A stretch of DNA of 5,885 nucleotides from Holophaga sp. (GTDB lineage: Bacteria > Acidobacteriota > Holophagae > Holophagales > Holophagaceae). Below the pieces are notes generated by a model that was not told the origin of the DNA, made no database searches, and worked only from the letters and a program-made list of their open reading frames with translations. The position numbers were made by a program, and so were the translations under genes. Position 1 is the first letter of the stretch, and every line of letters begins with the position of its first letter. Where the stretch lies: the NCBI GenBank assembly GCA_030691225.1, contig JAUYES010000461.1, positions 1 through 5,885 on the forward strand. Direction: 5' to 3'. Below are positions 1 through 4,990 of this stretch, in pieces.

Positions 1-1866
1 AGGACTGGCAAGGCGTACAAAGGCCACCTTCAAGGAAAAGCCCTGGATGTACCCATCGAATTTCAGACCGATCTTAGCCTTCATCAGCAGGCAGGTCTTC
101 CAGCGATCATTCTCGCGCTCGGCTTCGGTCGCGGTTTGTTCTGTATCGGTGCATTGCTTGGCGGTGACAGCCAGTTGGGTGTGCAGGCCTTCGGGAATGC
201 CCTGATGGCGAAGGACCCGGCGCAGCCAGCGATGCACGATGAGATCGGGGTAGCGGCGGATGGGGCTGGTGAAGTGCAGGTAATCCTCCAACGCCAAGCC
301 AGAATGCCCGATGTTCTCGGCGCTGTATTCGGCGCGCTTGAGCGAGCGCAGCAGCATGGTGTTCAGCATGGCTTCCAGAGGACCGCCGCTGATTTTTTCG
401 AGCAAGGCATTGAGGACTTCCGGCGTGGGTGTCTCGAAGGGCCGCATGAGCCCAAAGGTGGAGGCGATTTCCTTGAAGACCTCGAGCTTCATGGGATCGG
501 GCGCGCCATGAATGCGGTAGATGGTGGGGATCTTGAGGTGGGTGAAGAACGTTGCCACGGCCTCGTTGGCCAGTAGCATGTATTCCTCGATCATGCGGTG
601 GGCATCGTGGTGACCGTATTTCCGGGCGTCGATGGGCAGGCCTTCGTCGTCGAATACGAATTCGGTTTCATCGGTGTTCAGATTCAGGGCACCGCGATCC
701 ATGCGCTCGGCCGTGAGCTTGCGCGAGAGCACCAGCGCCTGGTCCAGCATTTCGCAGACTTCTTCGCCGAACTCGGCGCGGGTGCGTTTATCCAGATCCA
801 GACAGGCGGTCTTAACCTGATCGTAGGTGAGGCGCTTGCGGCTCTTGATGACGCTTTCGGTAAAGCGGGTATCCACTACCTCGAGATCGGCGGAAATGGT
901 CATCCAGGCCGTCATGGTCAGACGGTCAACGCCTTCGCGCAGGCTGCAGAGTTCGCCACTGAGGCGCTCGGGCAGCATGGGAATGCATTCATCGGGGAAA
1001 TATACCGAGGTGCCTCGGGTGTTGGCCTCTTTGTCCAGGGGGCCATTTTCTTTCACGTAATGACTGACATCGGCGATGTGCACGCCCAGGAGCCAGCCGC
1101 CGCCTTCGTTCTCGGGCAGCACTTCCAGGCTGATGGCGTCGTCGAAATCCTTGGCCGTGGGCGGATCCACCGTGACGGTGAGGAGGTTTCGAAGATCCTC
1201 CCTGCCTGTGCACCATTCCTCCGGAATCTCTGTAGGGAAGGGCGCCAGTTCATCCATGATGGCGGTGGGGAATTCCGTGCGCAGGTTGTAAAGCGCGGCC
1301 GTGAGCTTGTTCTCAATCTTCAGATCCGTGGGCCGACCCAACCGTGCCACGACCACACCCTTGAGTTGCTGCAATTCCGGGTTGGGATCGAGCTTGATGC
1401 TGACGAGATCGCCATCACCGGCCAGATCCGTGGGCAGCACGCTGATGATCTGGGAAAGGCGGGGTTCCAAGGGCACGGCGCGCCAGCCCCAGGGCTGCTG
1501 CTGCAGGTGGGCGGGAATGGGGTTTTCTGAGCGGGAAATGACCTTAATGATTCGTCCTCGGGCCCGGCCGTCGCGGGTTTCTCCAGAAATTTCAGCCAAC
1601 ACCTTATCGCCATGGATGGCGCTATGGGCATCTCGCCAATCCACCAGCATGTCCATGCCCGCACCCTTGCGTACCCCCAGGGGCCGCAGGAAACCACCGG
1701 TGCCTTCCGGCTGGCCCAGGTAGGTGGCTTCGAAGGGCTCGAAGCCACGGGACGACACTGGGGCAGCCGAAGGAGCTTCCGCCCGCCGAGCTGGCCGGGG
1801 ATCCGAATCCCTACCTTTCTTGGGTCGTTGAGGCTGGGGGATGAAGGAGTGGTTCTTGCGCGCCAT
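1..1866 (-). CDS. rnr: Ribonuclease R (3'-5' exoribonuclease, RNB family), C-terminus cut by window edge
   Basis: Processive 3'-5' hydrolytic exoribonuclease that degrades structured RNA, mRNA and rRNA fragments in the cytoplasm. The frame is open for 622 codons from the ATG at 1866 to the left edge. An in-frame TAG four codons upstream leaves this as the first ATG; the ribosome site is weak (TAGG, 8 nt away). Residues 1-44 are a basic, Pro/Arg-rich tail. A cold-shock-type OB domain follows at about 45-97 (GTGGFLRP, then AIHGDKV). The RNB catalytic signature DPPTAKDFDDA is at 234-244; Asp234, Asp240, Asp242 and Asp243 have the spacing of the metal-binding aspartates of E. coli RNase R. HFTSPIRRYPD is at 531-541. 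An S1 domain seems to begin near residue 602 and is cut off. The family is usually 700-800 aa, so roughly 100-150 residues are missing. It lacks the N-terminal helix-turn-helix of enterobacterial RNase R. It lies 44 bp downstream of the sensor-like gene. RNase R is preferred over RNase II because of the motif context and length. Confidence 0.95.
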   Translation of the reverse strand, partial: MARKNHSFIPQPQRPKKGRDSDPRPARRAEAPSAAPVSSRGFEPFEATYLGQPEGTGGFLRPLGVRKGAGMDMLVDWRDAHSAIHGDKVLAEISGETRDGRARGRIIKVISRSENPIPAHLQQQPWGWRAVPLEPRLSQIISVLPTDLAGDGDLVSIKLDPNPELQQLKGVVVARLGRPTDLKIENKLTAALYNLRTEFPTAIMDELAPFPTEIPEEWCTGREDLRNLLTVTVDPPTAKDFDDAISLEVLPENEGGGWLLGVHIADVSHYVKENGPLDKEANTRGTSVYFPDECIPMLPERLSGELCSLREGVDRLTMTAWMTISADLEVVDTRFTESVIKSRKRLTYDQVKTACLDLDKRTRAEFGEEVCEMLDQALVLSRKLTAERMDRGALNLNTDETEFVFDDEGLPIDARKYGHHDAHRMIEEYMLLANEAVATFFTHLKIPTIYRIHGAPDPMKLEVFKEIASTFGLMRPFETPTPEVLNALLEKISGGPLEAMLNTMLLRSLKRAEYSAENIGHSGLALEDYLHFTSPIRRYPDLIVHRWLRRVLRHQGIPEGLHTQLAVTAKQCTDTEQTATEAERENDRWKTCLLMKAKIGLKFDGYIQGFSLKVAFVRLASP

Positions 1867-1910
1867 GTACTGAGCCTAGCCCCCAATGCCCTTGGCGGGA
1901 AGCGCGAGCC

Positions 1911-2834
1911 TCAGCGTTTAACCAGCAGCTGCCGGGCCAACCAACCCTGGGCACGCCCCAGGGCCAAGGCGAGGTGCAAGGTCCCGACAAGGCCCAAGAC
2001 TCCCAAGAAACCAAGGCCCAACAGGAGATACATAGGGGGCAGGTTGCCGGGGCCATATTGGCTGCAAAGGATCGTGAAATCGCCATCCACATGATTGCCA
2101 AAGAGGCGCATCAGAGGGGCGGCCATGAATGCCACGGACAGCGAGAAGGACGTCACCATCGCCGTGAAATAAAAAATGCCAAAGGGCATGTGCAGGAGGA
2201 GGTAAACGAGGCTGGTCCAGGTGTAGCCGTCCTTGAAGAGGTTTCCCAACCGCTCGGTCCAGCGCAGGCCGGCGGGGAGAACGGTGGGGCGCCGTGGCAT
2301 GCGGACATCGAGGAGCGCTTCCACCAGGCGGCCTTCGGCGAGTGCCAAGGCGCGGCTGGAACCCAGGAAGAAAATCAGCAGCGGGAAGCCAATGACGAGA
2401 ATCATCAGGCCAAGCGATAGGCTCAGGCCGGTCACTACCCAGGTGAAGGCGAAGATACCCACAGGCAGGGAAAGAAGCAGGTAGAGCACCGAGGTGTAGG
2501 CCTTGGGATCTGAAAAAACGCCAAAGAAGGATGGCCAGGGGCGATCGCCTTGAGCCGCCTCCTGGGTAGGAGGTCTGGGTGTGGCCAAGGCTTCGGCCAC
2601 CACCTGTTCGCGCTGCCGATAGGTTTCGGCGAGTTGCTCGGGCGTGCCCAAGGCGGCTAGGGTCTTTTCCAAGGCTTGGGATGGTGTGAGCAGGGGGTCC
2701 TCCCAAGCCAGGCGAGACATTTCCCGATCGATGCGCTGTTGGGCGTCGTAGAGGGCATCTTGGATCAAGGCCTTATCGCTACCCACTAAGGCTTTTGTCA
2801 TGGCTTCTAAATAGGCGCTAAGCGTATAGGACAT
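1911..2834 (-). CDS. HAAS-like / putative sensor domain membrane protein, function unknown
   Basis: A 307-aa inner-membrane protein. Residues 1-75 are soluble and helical and resemble the HAAS (DUF1700-like) domain: YLEAMTKAL, a helix around residues 22-41, then LEKTLAALGTPEQLAETYR. A Pro-rich linker (about 84-100) leads to a membrane part resembling the Pfam 'putative sensor' domain. This contains two related units, YTSVLYLLLSLPVGIFAF (113-130) and YTWTSLVYLLLHMPFGIFYF (204-223), each followed by a second hydrophobic stretch, plus a C-terminal membrane helix at about 268-291. Actinobacterial relatives often carry this membrane domain on a histidine kinase, but no kinase or other catalytic domain is present here. 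The ATG start has a good ribosome site, GGGAGG, 7 nt upstream. It is probably co-transcribed with rnr. HAAS proteins are commonly paired with PadR-type regulators; none lies in this window. The domain reading is by pattern only, and the signal sensed, if any, is unknown. Confidence 0.82.
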   Translation of the reverse strand: MSYTLSAYLEAMTKALVGSDKALIQDALYDAQQRIDREMSRLAWEDPLLTPSQALEKTLAALGTPEQLAETYRQREQVVAEALATPRPPTQEAAQGDRPWPSFFGVFSDPKAYTSVLYLLLSLPVGIFAFTWVVTGLSLSLGLMILVIGFPLLIFFLGSSRALALAEGRLVEALLDVRMPRRPTVLPAGLRWTERLGNLFKDGYTWTSLVYLLLHMPFGIFYFTAMVTSFSLSVAFMAAPLMRLFGNHVDGDFTILCSQYGPGNLPPMYLLLGLGFLGVLGLVGTLHLALALGRAQGWLARQLLVKR

Positions 2835-2841
2835 GATGGAG

Positions 2842-2847
2842 CCTCCC
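2842..2847 (-). promoter_or_regulatory. Ribosome binding site of the HAAS/sensor gene
   Basis: GGGAGG on the minus strand, 7 nt before the ATG at 2834. Its strength and spacing support that start codon. Confidence 0.7.
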
Positions 2848-2897
2848 GGGTGACCGATGAGTCAGGCTAATTCTTTTCTTGATCGGAAAAGTCTCGG

Positions 2898-2931
2898 ATC
2901 GGCGAGTGATGGCCATTAATCGGCGAATGAT
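2898..2931 (+). repeat. Tandem 13-bp direct repeat, candidate operator
   Basis: Two copies of ATCGGCGA(G/A)TGAT at 2898-2910 and 2919-2931 differ at one base and have an 8-bp spacer. The start-to-start distance of 21 bp is about two helical turns. Both copies are in the same orientation, and the outer edges overlap an 8-bp inverted repeat. Confidence 0.6.
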
Positions 2932-2981
2932 CCGAGTTCGCGGGAAAGCCATCACCGGGGTAAACTTCCGGATTGGTTATT

Positions 2982-2985
2982 GGAG
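2982..2985 (+). promoter_or_regulatory. Ribosome binding site deciding the DUF6165 start
   Basis: GGAG lies 8 nt before the ATG at 2994. This favours that ATG over the in-frame TTG at 2973, which would add only seven residues ahead of the conserved MSEILIPVSFGELLDK start. Confidence 0.65.
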
Positions 2986-2993
2986 CGCACATC

Positions 2994-3386
2994 ATGTCTG
3001 AAATCCTTATCCCTGTTTCCTTTGGCGAATTGCTCGACAAGATCACCATCCTGGAAATCAAGTCCGAACGCATGACCGACGCCGTGAAGTTGGTTAATGT
3101 CCGCAAAGAACTGGATGCTCTCAACACAACCTGGGCTGCGCACCCTGCCTCCAAAACGGATATTCGGGCTCTAAATGCCGCCCTGAAGGCTGTCAACGAG
3201 CGTCTTTGGGTGATCGAGGATGATATTCGGGCCCAGGAAAAGCAGCAGGCCTTTGGTGCCGAATTCATTCGTCTGGCTCGTGCCGTGTATTTCGAAAACG
3301 ATGAACGTTCGCGCGTCAAGAAAGACATCAATCTGGCGTTGGGTTCGGCCTATGTCGAGGAAAAGTCCTACGAGGAATATCGCTAG
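2994..3386 (+). CDS. DUF6165 family protein, function unknown
   Basis: A 130-aa, charged, largely helical, soluble protein with no signal peptide or membrane segment. It matches my memory of the DUF6165 family: N-terminal ILIPVSFGELLDKITILEIK (residues 4-23), then VRKELDAL, a central VNERLWVIEDDIR, FIRLARAVYFENDERSRVKKDIN, and a C-terminal GSAYVEEKSYEEY. It appears to be full length. No biochemical role is established for the family as far as I know. The ATG at 2994 is chosen over the TTG at 2973 because of the GGAG site and the conserved N-terminus. The gene is convergent with the glycosyltransferase and its stop codon overlaps that gene's stop. As I recall, DUF6165 genes tend to sit near LPS or capsule glycosyltransferases, which suggests an envelope-sugar link; that is association only. 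Confidence 0.85.
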   Translation: MSEILIPVSFGELLDKITILEIKSERMTDAVKLVNVRKELDALNTTWAAHPASKTDIRALNAALKAVNERLWVIEDDIRAQEKQQAFGAEFIRLARAVYFENDERSRVKKDINLALGSAYVEEKSYEEYR

Positions 3387-4423
3387 GGCTTAACGCGAAA
3401 GGTCTCAAAGCGTGCGATCACTTCTTCGATGGTGATCAGGTTCATGACGCCTGGAAATTCCACACGCTTGCCCCAAGGGATTTCGCTTGAGGGTTTGCCC
3501 AGGAATTTTCGAGCCGCCTCGTCGTAATGGTCCGAGGAATAACTCAAATCAGAGTAGGGACCACATCGCTGCAGATCGGTGCAGGCATAGAGTCCGAGCA
3601 CCTTGGTGCCCATGGCATTGGCCATATGGGCCGGGCCTGAATCGGGGGAAAGCACCAGTGTGGCCCGTTCGAGTAGGGCGAGCAGTTGCTTCAGGGTGTC
3701 CTTGCCGATCAAGTCGATTACCGGCGCCTTCATGGCGGCCTGAATGGCGGAGCCAGTTTCACGTTCCAGTTGGCTGCGTCCGCCGCAAAGCGCGATGCGC
3801 CAACCTTTTGATGCTGCGTGGTCGGCCACGGCCGCATAGCGCTCGGGTGTCCAATTGCGTAGTGCATGGCTGGAGCAGGGCGAAATCAAGAGCGTCGGCT
3901 GCTCACCGGGGAGTTGTTCCAGGGCCCATTCCCTGGCCGCAGCGGGTACGGGCAGATTCCACTCGACCTGGTTCTGCGCAAGTCCCAGCGGTTCACAGAA
4001 CTTTCCAAAAACATCGAGCACGTGATGCCCGCCTGCCGGTATTCGTTCATTGATGAAGAGGCTGTGGCCTTCCTTACTTCGGGCATGGTCAAAGCCAATG
4101 CGCCGGTCGGCCTGAATGAAGGCGGATAGCAGGTTGGCGCGGAAGGCCAACTGCATCTGGAACAACACCTCGAAGCGCCGTCCCCCAAGCTTTTGGCGAA
4201 AGTCCCGAAGGCCCGCCCAGCCTGCCTTTTTATCGAAGGCGATGAATTCGATGTTCTCCAGGCCTTCCAGGAGTTTGGCCTCCCCTTTGCCAATGATCCA
4301 GGTGATGGGCACGTCGGGCCAGGCGCGGCGGAGGGTGCGAACCAAGGGCACCGCATGCGTGGCATCCCCCAGCGCCGATAGGCGAAGCATGCAGATCGAA
4401 CTGGGTGCTGTGGGGATACTCAC
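3383..4423 (-). CDS. Glycosyltransferase family 9 protein, LPS heptosyltransferase-like
   Basis: A 346-aa GT-B fold glycosyltransferase of family 9, the group of LPS heptosyltransferases I and II. It would transfer a heptose from ADP-heptose to the inner core of lipid A-KDO on the cytoplasmic side of the inner membrane. The N-terminal MLRLSALGDATHAVPLVRTL (12-31) carries the LGD motif, whose Asp20 matches the proposed catalytic base of heptosyltransferase I. RRIGFDHARSKEG and HHVLDVFGKFCEPLG are also heptosyltransferase-I-like. ISPCSSHALRNWTPERY marks the start of the nucleotide-sugar domain; SPDSGPAHMANAMG holds Asp261, Ser262, Gly263 and His266 of the D(S/T)GxxH donor-binding motif. Arg189 stands where many family members have Lys. 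The length is normal. The start is a GTG at 4423 (in-frame stop just upstream; AAGG 6 nt away); the ATG at 4390 has no ribosome site. The acceptor sugar is unproven, so no gene symbol is given. Confidence 0.88.
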   Translation of the reverse strand: MSIPTAPSSICMLRLSALGDATHAVPLVRTLRRAWPDVPITWIIGKGEAKLLEGLENIEFIAFDKKAGWAGLRDFRQKLGGRRFEVLFQMQLAFRANLLSAFIQADRRIGFDHARSKEGHSLFINERIPAGGHHVLDVFGKFCEPLGLAQNQVEWNLPVPAAAREWALEQLPGEQPTLLISPCSSHALRNWTPERYAAVADHAASKGWRIALCGGRSQLERETGSAIQAAMKAPVIDLIGKDTLKQLLALLERATLVLSPDSGPAHMANAMGTKVLGLYACTDLQRCGPYSDLSYSSDHYDEAARKFLGKPSSEIPWGKRVEFPGVMNLITIEEVIARFETFRVKP

Positions 4424-4426
4424 GTG

Positions 4427-4434
4427 CCGCCTTT
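4427..4434 (-). promoter_or_regulatory. Ribosome binding site supporting the GTG start of the glycosyltransferase
   Basis: AAAGGCGG on the minus strand, with AAGG ending 6 nt before the GTG at 4423. An in-frame TAA at 4433-4435 rules out any longer N-terminus. Confidence 0.5.
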
Positions 4435-4454
4435 AGAGAAATCTATCTAGCTAT

Positions 4455-4519
4455 TCTTTTCTTCGCGCCCTTCGCGTGAGCCGAAAAATGGATGTTCACG
4501 CGAAGGCGCGAAGAAAAGA
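4455..4519. repeat. Long inverted repeat (hairpin) upstream of the glycosyltransferase
   Basis: The left arm (4455-4481) and right arm (4494-4519) can form 26 pairs, counting one G-T wobble, with a single bulged C at 4468-4470 and a 12-nt loop (CGAAAAATGGAT). Each arm contains a CTTCGCGCC-(C)TTCGCGTGA type sequence. On the minus strand the hairpin sits about 30 nt before the GTG start of the glycosyltransferase and about 36 nt after the stop of the small membrane gene. Neither strand has a T-run directly after the stem, so it is not a standard Rho-independent terminator. It may be a dispersed intergenic palindrome, an mRNA processing or stability element, or a transcription attenuator. Confidence 0.85.
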
Positions 4520-4555
4520 TCAAAAGCCTGAAAATTCCTGGAATCAGCGACTTGT

Positions 4556-4957
4556 TTAGTGGCGGTCGCTGATCTTTTTGCAGTTGGCGATGAATTCCCG
4601 GGCATCTTCGGCACTGGGTTTGCGATCGGCGTTGGAATTCTGGGCTTCGGAGAGTCGTTCCATCGCTTTGCCGAGTTCTCGTAAATCTTCTTTGGTAAAG
4701 TTTTTGGCCTTGGACTTCAGTTCCTCGAGCACCTTCGTGGCTTCTTCTCGCTCGGCTTCGGGAAGGGCAGGCAGGGCGATAACGCCGCCGCCCATGGTGA
4801 TCATTTGCGTTGCAAAGGCCTGAGGTCCGCCTGCCTGTTCCATCTTTTTCTTTCCGTAGAAAAAGAGACTGACGAGGGCGATAACCACAATCAGCAGGAT
4901 GCTGGCGCAGCCAATGCCGACGTACATCCATACACTTTTCTTTTGACCTTCGGCCAT
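4556..4957 (-). CDS. Small single-pass membrane protein, unknown function
   Basis: A 133-aa protein I do not recognise. A short polar N-terminus (MAEGQKKS) is followed by one strongly hydrophobic segment at residues 9-34, then a basic KKK stop-transfer cluster at 36-38. There is no lipobox or clear signal-peptidase site, so it is probably a membrane anchor. The rest is soluble and helical: a short Gly/Met-rich stretch (about 43-60), then a highly charged region (LPEAEREEATKVLEELKSKAK, TKEDLRELGKAMERLSEA) that may form a short coiled coil, and a C-terminal SAEDAREFIANCKKI. The ATG start has an excellent ribosome site, AGGAG, 6 nt upstream. It begins 33 bp after the cysS stop and is probably translated from the cysS transcript. 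Its location gives no firm functional clue. That the gene is real is well supported by start signal, spacing and protein composition. Confidence 0.8.
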   Translation of the reverse strand: MAEGQKKSVWMYVGIGCASILLIVVIALVSLFFYGKKKMEQAGGPQAFATQMITMGGGVIALPALPEAEREEATKVLEELKSKAKNFTKEDLRELGKAMERLSEAQNSNADRKPSAEDAREFIANCKKISDRH

Positions 4958-4961
4958 GGCT

Positions 4962-4968
4962 CTCTCCT
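4962..4968 (-). promoter_or_regulatory. Strong ribosome binding site of the small membrane protein
   Basis: AGGAGAG on the minus strand, with its AGGAG core 6 nt before the ATG at 4957. It lies within the 33-bp gap after cysS, consistent with independent translation from a shared mRNA. Confidence 0.7.
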
Positions 4969-4990
4969 GTGTGGGTGAAAAAACAGAATA

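Larger units (their letters stand above)
2835..2993. promoter_or_regulatory. Divergent intergenic region with direct and inverted repeats
   Basis: This 159-bp spacer separates the minus-strand HAAS/sensor gene from the plus-strand DUF6165 gene, so it should hold promoters for both. It contains the direct repeat ATCGGCGAGTGAT (2898-2910) and ATCGGCGAATGAT (2919-2931), 12 of 13 identical and 21 bp apart start to start. A perfect 8-bp inverted repeat, CTCGGATC (2893-2900) and GATCCGAG (2929-2936), overlaps them. A smaller stem, CTTTTC (2873-2878) with GAAAAG (2886-2891), lies beside it. The arrangement would suit a dimeric regulator binding two sites on one DNA face, but that is inference. I found no convincing -35/-10 pair on either strand. 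Confidence 0.5.

Noticed and set aside
136..576. 146-codon plus-strand open frame opposite the 3' part of rnr
   Set aside because: Same codon-registered antisense shadow of rnr, with no domain and no ribosome site of note.
598..1530. 310-codon plus-strand open frame opposite rnr
   Set aside because: It is codon-registered antisense to the confident RNase R frame. Its protein is low-complexity, rich in Gly, Ala, Gln and His, with no recognisable domain: a typical shadow of a GC-rich gene.
1320..1886. 188-codon minus-strand open frame overlapping the start of rnr
   Set aside because: It runs in a different frame over the RNase R N-terminal region. Its Ser/Pro/Arg-rich product has no motif, whereas the RNase R frame carries all expected motifs.
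1974..2420. 148-codon plus-strand open frame opposite the HAAS/sensor gene
   Set aside because: The antisense product is rich in Gln, Glu and Gly, the complement of a hydrophobic membrane-protein frame; it has no support as a gene.
2867..3331. 154-codon minus-strand open frame opposite DUF6165
   Set aside because: Its Ser/Arg-rich product is antisense to a recognised family, and it would run through the divergent promoter region.
4455..4519. Hairpin read as a Rho-independent terminator for the cysS unit
   Set aside because: No T-run follows the stem on either strand; the T-rich bases lie inside the arms. It is therefore listed as a repeat instead.
4443..4931. 162-codon minus-strand open frame overlapping the small membrane protein and the hairpin
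   Set aside because: It is an alternate frame of the membrane-protein gene with an Arg-rich product. The rival frame has a strong ribosome site and a clear transmembrane segment.
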